Assembly (NCBI RefSeq): GCF_005771495.1
Contig: NZ_VAUW01000005.1
Coordinates: forward strand, 1-64,000
Origin: Maribacter sp. ACAM166
GTDB taxonomy: Bacteria; Bacteroidota; Bacteroidia; Flavobacteriales; Flavobacteriaceae
DNA length: 64,000 nt
Direction of reading: 5' to 3'
Shown here piece by piece: positions 33,031 through 42,891 of this stretch (positions are counted from its first letter, which is position 1; every line of letters starts with the position of its first letter). Under the pieces are notes generated by a model. The model saw only the letters and a list, made by a program, of their open reading frames with translations, was not told where the DNA came from and made no database searches. The translations under genes and the position numbers were made by a program.

Positions 33031-36000
33031 ATGTTAAAAAAGTTTATTGAACGTCCCGTACTTTCTACGGTTATTTCTATAATTATAGTAATTCTTGGGG
33101 TATTAGGGCTCTCCACTTTGCCAATTACCCAGTATCCTGATATAGCACCTCCAACAATTAGTGTAAGTGCTAGCTACCCTGGTGCTAATGCAGAAACTAT
33201 TTTGGAAAGTGTAATCATTCCATTGGAAGAGCAGATAAATGGGGTAGAAGGTATGACTTACCTGACTTCTACGGCTACCAATAGTGGTACGGCATCGATT
33301 AATGTTTTCTTTGATCAAGATGTTGATCCTGATATTGCAGCGGTAAATGTTCAAAATAGGGTTGCACGAGCAAATGCTTTTTTGCCACAGGCAGTTATTC
33401 AAACGGGTGTAACCACTCAAAAACAGCAGACAAGTGCTTTAATGTACATGTCTTTCTATAGCAGTAATCCAGATTACGACGATACGTTTATACAGAATTA
33501 CTTAAAAATAAATGTAATTCCAGATTTACAGCGGGTAAATGGTGTTGGTGATGTAAGTGTATTCGGGTCTAAGGATTATGCTATGAGGATTTGGTTGCAA
33601 CCTGAAAAATTAGCCGCATACGGACTTATTCCGTCAGATGTAACTGCAGTATTAAAGGAGCAAAGTTTGGAAGCTGCTGCAGGGTCACTTGGTGAAAATG
33701 ATGGCGAGGCATTTAGTTATGCTATTAAATATGCGGGTCGTTTTAAAACAGAAGATCAGTATAGTAATATTATTGTAAAGGCTTTGGATAATGGTCGTTT
33801 TTTAAGACTAAATGATATTGCTGAAATTGAATTAGGTGCACAATCTTATTCGGGTGGTTCAATGACCTCTGGTTTTCCTGCAGTTAATTTAGGGATATTC
33901 CAGACCAAGGGGTCTAATGCACGAGATATCATTGTGGAGATTGAAACCAAGCTGGAGGAAATTAAGCAGAATATGCCGGCAGGAATGGAAATATTTGTGC
34001 CTTACAACACCAATAATTTCCTGAACGCCTCCATTGAAAAGGTGGTAATTACGTTGGTAGAAGCATTTTTATTGGTTTTCTTGGTCGTGTTCGTCTTTTT
34101 GCAAGACTTCAGGTCTACCTTGATACCTGCTATAGCGGTGCCTGTTTCTATTATTGGCACGTTTTTCTTTTTAAATTTATTTGGTTATTCTATCAACCTT
34201 CTGACACTTTTTGCTATGGTTTTAGCCATTGGTATTGTGGTGGATGATGCAATTGTTGTAGTAGAAGCCGTGCATGCTAAATTAGATGAAGGTGCTAAGG
34301 ATCCCAAGAAAGCTACAATAAATGCAATGCAAGAAATATCTGGGGCAATTATTTCAATAACCTTAGTGATGGCAGCGGTATTTATTCCGGTGACATTTGT
34401 ACAAGGACCTACAGGAGTTTTTTATGAACAATTCGGAGTTACCCTTATTGTGGCTATTATCATTTCTGCGGTAAATGCATTGACCTTAAGTCCTGCACTT
34501 TGTGCATTATTATTAAAACCACATAAGGATGAGCATGTAAAGAGCAAGAATTTTGTTCAACGATTTTTTGATGCTTTTAATGCAGGTTTTAAAGCCACTA
34601 CTCAAAAATATGGGAAAGCGGTTCATTTTTTATACAGGAATAAATGGGTTACCGTAGTAATCTTAGTATTGGCGGTTGTTGGAATATGGTGGTCTTCAAG
34701 TAACGTGAAAACGGGATTTGTACCTGATGAGGATAGAGGAATTATATTTGTAAACGTTGAATTACCGGCTGGTTCTTCTATAGATAGAACGCATAAGGTA
34801 AATCAAGAATTATATGCTAAATTAAGGCAAATTCCGGGCGTGTTGGAAGGTTCAATTGTTGATGGACGAAGTTTTTTGGGCGGATCAGGGAGTAATTATG
34901 GTCTTGGTTTTATACGATTGAAAGATTGGGATGAACGAGGTGCAGATTCTTTATCAATTGAAAGTGTTACGGCAAAAATGTTTGGTGTAGCCGCAACAAT
35001 ACCAGAAGCTAATATCATCTTTTTTTCTCCTCCAAGTATACCAGGTTTTGGTAGTTCTGCTGGGGTAGAGGTAAACCTTTTAGACCGCTCAGGGGGAAGT
35101 TTTGAAAATTTGGATATTACAAATCAAGACTTTATTTCAAAATTAACGCAACGGCCTGAAATTCAATATGCACAATCTTCATTCAACACGAAATATCCAC
35201 AGTATGAATTGGAATTAAATGTACCACGCGCTAAGGAATTGGGTGTATCTGTGAGTAGTATTTTCTCAACCCTTCAAGGGTATATTGGAAGTATTTTTGC
35301 ATCCGATTTTTCACGATTTGGAAAACAGTATCGCGTATATGTACAAGCCTTACCAGAAGATCGAGCTGATGTTGATAACCTAGATCAGATTTTTGTAAGA
35401 ACCGATGCTGGGGTAATGACCCCTATAACTGAATTTATTACACTGAAGCGTGTTTATGGTCCGCAATCGGTAACGCGTTTTAACCTATATAATTCAACAA
35501 AGATAACGGCGGCAACTAACCCTGGCTTCAGTAGTGGGGATGCAATTGCTGCAGTAGAGGAAGTTGCAGCAACGTTGCCTGTTAATTATACTACGGCCTA
35601 TTCTGGATTAACTAGGGAAGAGGTTAATGCAGGAAATCAGACTACCACCATATTCTTACTGTCATTATTGTTTGTTTACTTCCTATTAGCGGCGCAGTAC
35701 GAGAGTTATTTAATACCATTTTCGGTATTATTATCCTTGCCTTTAGGTGTATTTGGAGCCTATTTCACAACGCAAATGGCAGGGTTACAGAACAATATTT
35801 ATTTCCAGATAGCATTGATTATGTTAGTTGGTCTTCTGGCTAAGAATGCTATCCTAATTGTAGAATTTGCACTGCAACGAAGACGAGAAGGTATAAGCAT
35901 TTTAGACGCTGCAGTACAAGGAGCTGAATCTCGATTACGACCGATTTTAATGACTTCATTTGCCTTTATACTAGGTTTGATGCCTTTAGTACTTGCATCT

Positions 36001-36177
36001 GGGGTAGGTGCTGCGGGTAACAGGTCTATTGGTACAGGCGCTGTTGGTGGCCTATTAATAGGTACGGTTACAGGAGTTTTTGTAATACCTATTCTCTTTA
36101 TTTTCTTTCAATGGTTGCAAGAAAAAATAAGTGGGGCGCCAAAAAAAAATGAATTAGAAACTATTCAAGAATCATAG
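33031..36177 (+). CDS. RND multidrug efflux permease (AcrB/MexB type, HAE1)
   Basis: A 1048-residue, twelve-helix proton-driven exporter of full length. It begins MLKKFIERPVLSTVISIIIV, then SASYPGANAETILESVIIPLEEQINGV of the porter domain and AIGIVVDDAIVVVEAV, with the two aspartates of helix 4 that carry protons. MLVGLLAKNAILIVEFA and AGNRSIGTGAVGGLL follow in the second half. Related pumps export drugs, bile salts and detergents; the substrate is unknown. It is encoded between adaptor and channel, 4 bp before the latter. Confidence 0.97.
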   Translation: MLKKFIERPVLSTVISIIIVILGVLGLSTLPITQYPDIAPPTISVSASYPGANAETILESVIIPLEEQINGVEGMTYLTSTATNSGTASINVFFDQDVDPDIAAVNVQNRVARANAFLPQAVIQTGVTTQKQQTSALMYMSFYSSNPDYDDTFIQNYLKINVIPDLQRVNGVGDVSVFGSKDYAMRIWLQPEKLAAYGLIPSDVTAVLKEQSLEAAAGSLGENDGEAFSYAIKYAGRFKTEDQYSNIIVKALDNGRFLRLNDIAEIELGAQSYSGGSMTSGFPAVNLGIFQTKGSNARDIIVEIETKLEEIKQNMPAGMEIFVPYNTNNFLNASIEKVVITLVEAFLLVFLVVFVFLQDFRSTLIPAIAVPVSIIGTFFFLNLFGYSINLLTLFAMVLAIGIVVDDAIVVVEAVHAKLDEGAKDPKKATINAMQEISGAIISITLVMAAVFIPVTFVQGPTGVFYEQFGVTLIVAIIISAVNALTLSPALCALLLKPHKDEHVKSKNFVQRFFDAFNAGFKATTQKYGKAVHFLYRNKWVTVVILVLAVVGIWWSSSNVKTGFVPDEDRGIIFVNVELPAGSSIDRTHKVNQELYAKLRQIPGVLEGSIVDGRSFLGGSGSNYGLGFIRLKDWDERGADSLSIESVTAKMFGVAATIPEANIIFFSPPSIPGFGSSAGVEVNLLDRSGGSFENLDITNQDFISKLTQRPEIQYAQSSFNTKYPQYELELNVPRAKELGVSVSSIFSTLQGYIGSIFASDFSRFGKQYRVYVQALPEDRADVDNLDQIFVRTDAGVMTPITEFITLKRVYGPQSVTRFNLYNSTKITAATNPGFSSGDAIAAVEEVAATLPVNYTTAYSGLTREEVNAGNQTTTIFLLSLLFVYFLLAAQYESYLIPFSVLLSLPLGVFGAYFTTQMAGLQNNIYFQIALIMLVGLLAKNAILIVEFALQRRREGISILDAAVQGAESRLRPILMTSFAFILGLMPLVLASGVGAAGNRSIGTGAVGGLLIGTVTGVFVIPILFIFFQWLQEKISGAPKKNELETIQES

Positions 36178-36181
36178 TTGT

Positions 36182-37585
36182 ATGAAATTATCAAGAGTTA
36201 TAAAATGTATCGGGGTTGTTTTATTGCCATTTTTACTAGTATCCTGTTTTTCGGCCAAAACTTATGAACGTCCGGAAAATGAAGTACTCAATGCACAGTA
36301 CTTTAGAACCGATTCTTTGCAAAAGGATAGCGTTTCTTTAGCATCGGTATCTTGGAAAGAACTTTTTACAGATCCTATTCTCCAGGGTTATATACAAGAA
36401 GGGCTTCAGAATAACATTGATATTAGGCAGGCCATTCAGCAAATATTAATTTCTGAAGCATATTTAAAACAAGGGAAAGCAGGTTATTTGCCAACATTGA
36501 ACGGTACAGCGCAATACACACATAGTGAACTTTCTTCGAATAGTCAGTTTGGTGGTCAGTTCAGTACGTTAGATCAGTACCAATTAAGTAGTGGATTATC
36601 ATGGGAAGCTGATATTTGGGGTAAAATTAGAAGTAATAAACGCGCTTATAAAGCTAGATATTTACAATCAGTAGCAGCCCATAAGGCAGTTAAGAGTACG
36701 TTGGTTGCAAATATCGCATCGCTCTATTACCAACTTTTAAGTTTGGACGAACAAATAGAGATAACAGAAATGACGATTAAAATCAGAGAAAGTGGATTGA
36801 AGACAACCAAAGCTTTGAAAGAGGCTGGTAACGTAACTGAAGTAGGGGTAAAGCAGACTGAAGCACAGGTATATACTGCCCAAGCTATTTTAATCGATTT
36901 GAAAAATTCCGCTCGACTATTGGAAAACTCTTTGTCTATTTTATTAGGAGGAGAACCAAAGGACATTACTAGAGGTAGGTTGGAAGAACAAAAAATCACG
37001 ACACCTTTAAAAACTGGAATTCCGTATGAGTTATTGGCTAATAGGCCCGATGTAATTTCAGCGGAATATGCCTTGGTAAATTCTTTTGAGCTAACAAACG
37101 TAGCTAGGAGTAATTTCTACCCTTCTATAACGCTTACGGCAAATGGAGGATTACAAAGTTTGGATTTTGATAAGCTTTTTGACACTAGTTCATTGTTTGC
37201 AACTATAATTGGTGGATTAACACAACCTATTTTTAACGGAAGAAAAATAAGAACCCAATACGAGGTAACCAAAGCGCAACAAGAACAGGCAAAATTAGAA
37301 TTTAAATTTGCCTTGATCACGGCATCTAAGGAAGTATCTGATGCATTGTATTCTTATGACGCAGCCATGGAAAAGATAGAGGTGAAAGAAAAGGAATTTG
37401 AAGCCTATACATTAGCTAGAGAATATTCTCAAGAACTTCTTGATAACGGTTTAGCGAATTATCTGGAAGTATTAAATGCTAGGCAGAATGCCTTAAGTAC
37501 GAATTTAGACCTTACCAGTACGAAAAATGCCAAGCTACAGTCAATTGTAGATTTATATCAAGCCTTAGGAGGTGGGTGGCAATAA
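36182..37585 (+). CDS. Outer-membrane efflux channel, NodT/OprM type lipoprotein
   Basis: A 467-residue TolC-family channel with a lipoprotein signal (VVLLPFLLVSC). The two repeats typical of the family are visible: WKELFTDPILQGYIQEGLQNNIDIRQA with SWEADIWGKIRSNKRAYKA in the first, and YELLANRPDVISAEYALVNS and the LTQPIFNGRKIRTQYEV stretch in the second. It completes the tripartite pump. The gene ends 26 bp before a terminator. Confidence 0.95.
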   Translation: MKLSRVIKCIGVVLLPFLLVSCFSAKTYERPENEVLNAQYFRTDSLQKDSVSLASVSWKELFTDPILQGYIQEGLQNNIDIRQAIQQILISEAYLKQGKAGYLPTLNGTAQYTHSELSSNSQFGGQFSTLDQYQLSSGLSWEADIWGKIRSNKRAYKARYLQSVAAHKAVKSTLVANIASLYYQLLSLDEQIEITEMTIKIRESGLKTTKALKEAGNVTEVGVKQTEAQVYTAQAILIDLKNSARLLENSLSILLGGEPKDITRGRLEEQKITTPLKTGIPYELLANRPDVISAEYALVNSFELTNVARSNFYPSITLTANGGLQSLDFDKLFDTSSLFATIIGGLTQPIFNGRKIRTQYEVTKAQQEQAKLEFKFALITASKEVSDALYSYDAAMEKIEVKEKEFEAYTLAREYSQELLDNGLANYLEVLNARQNALSTNLDLTSTKNAKLQSIVDLYQALGGGWQ

Positions 37586-37610
37586 GATTTAATACTGACT
37601 TATTATAAAT

Positions 37611-37643
37611 AAAGGCATTAGAATAGCATGTTCTAATGCCTTT
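37611..37643. terminator. Terminator after the efflux operon
   Basis: A perfect 13-bp stem, AAAGGCATTAGAA against TTCTAATGCCTTT, around a 7-base loop. It lies between the efflux operon and the convergent ypdA gene and could serve both strands. Confidence 0.8.
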
Positions 37644-37719
37644 GTCTTTTGTGGTTTTAGTAAAAAAACACGTATAGGAATTGATTGGCTTTTATTAAGA
37701 ATTGAACTAAGACAACGAT

Positions 37720-38706
37720 TTATACTTTCGTGTCAATCGTTGTCTTAGCGAGTATATTCCTGATAATTATTTTAGCGTGAATTCTAGAATTTTCTATAAA
37801 CCATTTATGGGTCTCCATTCCGCCGCAAATAACTCCTGCCAAGTAAAGTCCCTTCACATTCGTCTCCATAGTTTCTGTATCATATTCTGGAAGTCTTTTT
37901 TCATCATTGCTGATGTGAACACCGAGCATTTCTAAAAACTTAAAATTGGGTTTGTAACCGGTTAGAGCCAATACAAAATCGTTATGAATTTCTAATTCTT
38001 CTCCATTAGAAGATAAGGTAAGGGTGTTTTTTTGAACCGCCTTTACCGTGGTATTATAAAATGCTTTTATACTTCCTTCCTCGATACGATTTATGATGTC
38101 TGGTCTTACCCAGTACTTTACACGTTGCCCAACTTCATCACCGCGAATAATTAAAGATACTTCAGCTCCTTTGCGCCAACATTCAAGTGCAGCATCAATA
38201 GCTGAGTTACTTGCGCCTACAACAGCTACTTTTTGACCTGAATAGTAATGTGGATTATCATAATAGTGAACAACTTTATCCAGCTCTTCACCTGGTACAT
38301 TTAATAAGTTAGGGATGTCATAAAAGCCTGTAGCTAATACTATTTGATGCGTCGTATAGCTGTTTTTGTCAGAAACAACAGTGAATGAATCTGTTTCCTT
38401 CTTTACATTTTTAACTTTCTCGAATAAATGAATGTTCAGTTTATTCGTTGTGACAATACGTCTGTAATACTCTAATGCTTCATTCCTTTTTGGTTTGGCC
38501 TCGTTACTGATAAAAGGAATCTCATCGATTTCCAGTTTTTCGGATGAGGAAAAGAATTGCATGTTTGCGGGATAGTGGAACAGTGAATTAACAATTGGTC
38601 CTTTCTCCAATATTAGGTACCGAAGTCCTTTTTTCTTTGCCTCTAAACCACAGGCAATACCTATAGGGCCACCTCCTATGATGATGATATCAAATTCAGT
38701 TTTCAT
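37720..38706 (-). CDS. ypdA: YpdA-family (bacillithiol disulfide reductase-like) oxidoreductase
   Basis: A 328-residue FAD/NAD(P)H flavoprotein of the thioredoxin-reductase-like fold without a CxxC pair. The FAD motif IIGGGPIGIACG is at about 9-20, then FHYPANMQFFSSSEKLEI, which is typical of YpdA, and the NADPH motif VVGASNSAIDAALE at about 163. Members reduce bacillithiol disulfide in Bacillota; Flavobacteriia also carry them. Start overlaps the rpe stop by 4 bp, so the two are coupled. Confidence 0.9.
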   Translation of the reverse strand: MKTEFDIIIIGGGPIGIACGLEAKKKGLRYLILEKGPIVNSLFHYPANMQFFSSSEKLEIDEIPFISNEAKPKRNEALEYYRRIVTTNKLNIHLFEKVKNVKKETDSFTVVSDKNSYTTHQIVLATGFYDIPNLLNVPGEELDKVVHYYDNPHYYSGQKVAVVGASNSAIDAALECWRKGAEVSLIIRGDEVGQRVKYWVRPDIINRIEEGSIKAFYNTTVKAVQKNTLTLSSNGEELEIHNDFVLALTGYKPNFKFLEMLGVHISNDEKRLPEYDTETMETNVKGLYLAGVICGGMETHKWFIENSRIHAKIIIRNILAKTTIDTKV

Positions 38707-39353
38707 CCCTTTAGCGCTTTTATAGTTGCTGTAGGATTCGAGCTCTTAAAAACAAAACTTCCCGCAACCAAAATATCAGCACCAGAATCAACCAATTGTT
38801 GTGCGTTTTCTGTGGTGACACCGCCATCAATTTCAATTAAGGTTGAAGCATTTTTTTTGGTGATAAGAGCTTTTAAAGCTTTTACCTTAGCATACGTGTT
38901 TTCTATAAACGATTGTCCTCCAAAACCAGGGTTGACACTCATAATTAGAACGATATCGATATCTTTTATGGTATCTTCTAAAAGTAGTATGTTGGTATGC
39001 GGATTTAAGGCAACTCCTGCCTTCATACCATGTGCTTTTATAGCTTGTAATGTTCTATGCAAATGTGTGCAAGCTTCATAATGTACAGTCAAGATACTTG
39101 CTCCCAGGTTAGCGAATTCTTCAATATAACGGTCTGGATTAACAATCATCAAATGCACATCCAACGGTTTGGTTGCACTTTTTTGAATTGCTTTTACAAC
39201 TGGCATTCCGTATGAAATGTTGGGGACAAAAACACCATCCATAACATCGATATGATGCCAATCGGCTTCACTTTCATTCACCATTTCTACATCACGCTGT
39301 AGATTTCCGAAATCTGCGGCTAAAAGTGATGGTGCTATTAGTAGCTTTCTCAT
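38703..39353 (-). CDS. rpe: Ribulose-phosphate 3-epimerase
   Basis: A 216-residue TIM-barrel enzyme of the pentose phosphate pathway that interconverts ribulose 5-phosphate and xylulose 5-phosphate. Visible are the start APSLLAADFGNL, the metal and catalytic segments WHHIDVMDGVFVPN and LDVHLMIVNPDRYI, MSVNPGFGGQSFIE, and IEIDGGVTTENAQQLVDSGA with the second catalytic aspartate. Full length. It is the upstream gene of a pair with ypdA. Confidence 0.97.
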   Translation of the reverse strand: MRKLLIAPSLLAADFGNLQRDVEMVNESEADWHHIDVMDGVFVPNISYGMPVVKAIQKSATKPLDVHLMIVNPDRYIEEFANLGASILTVHYEACTHLHRTLQAIKAHGMKAGVALNPHTNILLLEDTIKDIDIVLIMSVNPGFGGQSFIENTYAKVKALKALITKKNASTLIEIDGGVTTENAQQLVDSGADILVAGSFVFKSSNPTATIKALKG

Positions 39354-39427
39354 GCTTATCTTCCCTTTAAATTCAATACAAAAATAAGAATTTGTAAACC
39401 TTCATCGTAAAATTTAAACTATTCAAT

Positions 39428-42400
39428 TTATTCTATTGGAGTTAATCCATTCTGGTTTAAAATAGGATTTACTTTTGGTTTATAATTATCCAAGATAGTA
39501 TTCAGTTTTCCAATCTGTACTTCAAGATCTACGGATAATTCTTCAAATACCTTATAAGCTCCATTCGTAGGTTTTGCGTCCCCATGTTCGATACTACGTC
39601 TCAACGATGCCATTCTATTATTGAGTTTTATCGGAAAATTTAAAGGATCTTGACCAGATTGATTTTTAACTTGATATAATTCTTCTTCTACAACGGATAG
39701 TTCACTTAAAAACGGTGAAATAGTTTTTTTGTAAGCACTGGCTTCAATTTTCTCTTTAGCATCTTTAAATGTAGATTTGATTTTTCGGATTCGAATTACT
39801 GCTTCGTTAGCAGTAGTTGTTTTACCCATTATTTTATTGGCCAACTCAAACTGTTCATCTAAATCCTCTTTTGTAATCCCTTTAAGATTAGGGTCCATGT
39901 CTACCTGAAAAGAATAAGTTTTTTCATAATCACCCGACTTCATTTTTACTTTATAGGTGCCTAACGGTGCTTTTGGTCCTCTGGTCGGCCTGGCGCTCCA
40001 AATAATCATTCCATCAAAACTGGTCGCTCCAGGATATCTAAGGTCCCAAGTGAATGTATTGATACCTTTTGCCGTAGTAGGTTTAGAAGAACCTCCTCTT
40101 AGCCAATAAGGTAGGTTTGGGTCTACCTCGTATTTAGGTTTGCTACCGGTGAAAGTGTTGACCAATTTATCTTTGGCATCATAAATCTCAAAAGTTATGG
40201 TATCTTTTTGGTCCTTTAAGTAATATTGAATCGAAGCATCATTGATTCCTCGTAAGACATTGTTAGGTTGAAATAAAACAGCCTCTTGCGATGTCATTTC
40301 TTGCTTATATTGACGTAGCGGTTGAATGTCATCTAAAATCCAAAAGCCTCTACCGTGTGTGCCCAATACGACATCATTATCTTTTATCACTAAATCACGA
40401 ACAGGTGTATCTGGAAGCTTTAATTGCAGGCTCTGCCATAATGCACCATCATTCATTGAAAAGTAAACACCGTGTTCAGTTGCTAAGAATAAAAGGCCTT
40501 CTCGTACTGGATCTTCACGAACTGCCCTTGCAAAGTGACCGTCTTCGATGCCGTTGATAATCTTTGTCCAAGTTTTACCGTAGTCATGTGTCTTAAACAC
40601 ATAAGGTTGTCTATCATCAACTTGATATCTATTGGCAGCAACATATAATGTACCCGGATTGTGTATGGATTCGTCAATAATACTTACCCTTGAAAACTTA
40701 GGTAATTCTTTAGGGGTAATGTCTGTCCAGTTTTCCCCGCCATCTCTGGTAATATGAATTTTTCCATCATCCGAACCCGCCCAAATAGTATTAATGTCAT
40801 GGTTGGATGGAGCAAGAGCGAATACTGTTGCGTAAATTTCAGGGCCATTCATGTCCATGGTTATGATTCCTCCAGTTTTCCCTAAAGTGGAAGGGTCTGC
40901 ATAGGTAAGATCCGGACTTATTTTTTCCCATGATTGTCCGTCATCGGTTGTTTTCCATACATGTTGTGAACACGTATACATTACTTTAGAATCTTGTGGC
41001 GCAAACATAATAGGGAATGTCCATTGCCAGCGTTCTGGTAAGGCACTAGCAGGTTCACCAGAGAAAAAACGAGGGTATACCTGAATATCTCTTGATTGAC
41101 CATTACTTCTATCATATCTAGTCAAAAGTGCACCTTGACTACCAGCATAAAAAATATCTAAATTTTCAGGATGTTGTGTAATCCAACCGCTTTCTCCACC
41201 ACCAACAGCATAAGCCCAACCATCACCTTGTCCTCTTGCCTGCATATGTTCCCAACCATCACTAGGTACTGCAATTGTACTATTATCTTGTTGCGCGCCT
41301 GCCACATGATAAGGAACATCATTTGTTGTCATTACATGGTACAATTGAGTGGTACTATAATCTTCTTCTGTCCAGGTCTTGCCGCCGTTAATACTTACGA
41401 CACCTCCACCATCATTGGAAGAAATCATACGTTCTGGATTGTTAGGGTCGATCCACAAATCATGGTTATCGCCGTGCGGTACTTTAATTTCGATGTCAAA
41501 GGTTTTACCGCCGTCTGTTGATTTCCAGAAATTTACGTTGAGCCCGTAGACAGTCTCTTTATCGAATGGGTCAGCATAAATTCTAGAATAATAGAAAGCA
41601 CGCTGCCGTAACTTGCGTTCATCATTGGTTCTCTCCCAAGTTTTACCAGCATCATCTGAACGGAAAACACCACCTTCATTTGCCTCGACAATTGCCCACA
41701 CACGATTAGAATCTGCAGGAGAAACAGTAACGCCGATTTTACCTATTGGACCTTCTGGCATTCCTGGGTTTTCTGTAAGGTCCATCCATGTTTCACCAGC
41801 GTCTGTAGATTTCCACAATTTACAATCAGGTCCACCACCCCACATTTTCCATGCTTTTCGCTGAACTTGCCATGTACTAGCATACAATACCTTCGGATTG
41901 TTCCTGTCAATTATCAAATCTACTGCACCGGCTTTATCGCTAACATATAAGGTCTTTTTCCACGTATTTCCGCCATCAGTACTTTTGAAAACACCACGTT
42001 GTTCGTTGTCCCCATAGGGGTGACCAAGAGCCGCAACATATACGATATTGGGGTCTGTAGGGTGAATTCTAATTCTAGAAATTGCTTGGGTTTCTTCTAA
42101 ACCTAAATGCCTCCATGTTTTTCCTGCATCGGTAGTTTTATACACACCATCACCTTGGGTAATGCTTCCCCTAAGCTGTACTTCTCCCATACCGATATAT
42201 ACAATATCCGGATTTGTCTCTGCAATGGCTACGGCACCAACTGAAGAACTTGTAATTTGCCCATCAGTAACTGGCGCCCATTCATTGCCTCCATCGGTAG
42301 TTTTCCAGAGACCACCGCCTGTGGCACCAAAATAGTATTCATTTGGTCTCCCTGGGCTACCCGCAGATCCTAAAGAACGTCCACCTCTAATCGGACCAAT

Positions 42401-42544
42401 ATTCCTCCAAGCTAGATTTTCATAAAACTCCGAGCCTAACGGATTTGTAGGAGTAGTTTCTTTTTTTGATTTTTTCTGAGCAAAAATCGTACTGAAAGCT
42501 GATAAGACAATAATAAGAAAAAGATGGAAGTGTTTTGTTTTCAT
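39428..42544 (-). CDS. Secreted BNR-repeat beta-propeller protein (VPS10/sortilin-like)
   Basis: A 1038-residue exported protein with a signal peptide (about 1-22, cleaved after IFAQ). At least ten Asp-box motifs of the form SxDxGxTW are visible, for example KTTDGGNEW, KTTDAGKTW, KSTDGGNTW, RSDDAGKTW, KTTDDGQSW and KTHDYGKTW, and they should fold into one or two large propellers. The C-terminal part is helical. Such proteins are often labelled glycosyl hydrolases, but no catalytic residues can be pointed out. No type IX sorting domain is evident at the end. Confidence 0.85.
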   Translation of the reverse strand: MKTKHFHLFLIIVLSAFSTIFAQKKSKKETTPTNPLGSEFYENLAWRNIGPIRGGRSLGSAGSPGRPNEYYFGATGGGLWKTTDGGNEWAPVTDGQITSSSVGAVAIAETNPDIVYIGMGEVQLRGSITQGDGVYKTTDAGKTWRHLGLEETQAISRIRIHPTDPNIVYVAALGHPYGDNEQRGVFKSTDGGNTWKKTLYVSDKAGAVDLIIDRNNPKVLYASTWQVQRKAWKMWGGGPDCKLWKSTDAGETWMDLTENPGMPEGPIGKIGVTVSPADSNRVWAIVEANEGGVFRSDDAGKTWERTNDERKLRQRAFYYSRIYADPFDKETVYGLNVNFWKSTDGGKTFDIEIKVPHGDNHDLWIDPNNPERMISSNDGGGVVSINGGKTWTEEDYSTTQLYHVMTTNDVPYHVAGAQQDNSTIAVPSDGWEHMQARGQGDGWAYAVGGGESGWITQHPENLDIFYAGSQGALLTRYDRSNGQSRDIQVYPRFFSGEPASALPERWQWTFPIMFAPQDSKVMYTCSQHVWKTTDDGQSWEKISPDLTYADPSTLGKTGGIITMDMNGPEIYATVFALAPSNHDINTIWAGSDDGKIHITRDGGENWTDITPKELPKFSRVSIIDESIHNPGTLYVAANRYQVDDRQPYVFKTHDYGKTWTKIINGIEDGHFARAVREDPVREGLLFLATEHGVYFSMNDGALWQSLQLKLPDTPVRDLVIKDNDVVLGTHGRGFWILDDIQPLRQYKQEMTSQEAVLFQPNNVLRGINDASIQYYLKDQKDTITFEIYDAKDKLVNTFTGSKPKYEVDPNLPYWLRGGSSKPTTAKGINTFTWDLRYPGATSFDGMIIWSARPTRGPKAPLGTYKVKMKSGDYEKTYSFQVDMDPNLKGITKEDLDEQFELANKIMGKTTTANEAVIRIRKIKSTFKDAKEKIEASAYKKTISPFLSELSVVEEELYQVKNQSGQDPLNFPIKLNNRMASLRRSIEHGDAKPTNGAYKVFEELSVDLEVQIGKLNTILDNYKPKVNPILNQNGLTPIE

Positions 42545-42891
42545 GTAGTTGTATTTTATTTGGTATGTAAGCTGTTGGATTTTAGAAAAGCCAGCTTGAA
42601 AATAATCATTTATTCCGCCAATTCTAAGGGATGGGTTAATTTTAACGACTTAGAATACATGACCAATTTACGATAATCAAATTGGGGTATTATGTTTTTT
42701 GAAAAGTGTTGCGTGTACACAATCGTTTTGTATTCTAAATTAATAGGATAAATGTAATTTGCAACGCAATGAATAGTAGCAAACAGAGCTTCTAATCATA
42801 GCGTTTTTAACTATTTAGCTCTTAAAAATTCAGTATCCAGTCATTTTGGGCAGGATATGAAATAACAATTTGCTAAAAGTCTACCTGGTAT
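42545..42891. other. Intergenic stretch without recognisable feature
   Basis: I see no gene, RNA or strong hairpin in these 347 bases between two minus-strand genes. The part next to 42545 must hold the promoter of the BNR gene; no clear -7 box stands out. Confidence 0.4.

Noticed and set aside
39428-42544. Sialidase or other defined glycosidase
   Set aside because: Asp-box motifs define a propeller only; no catalytic Arg triad or other active-site pattern could be found.
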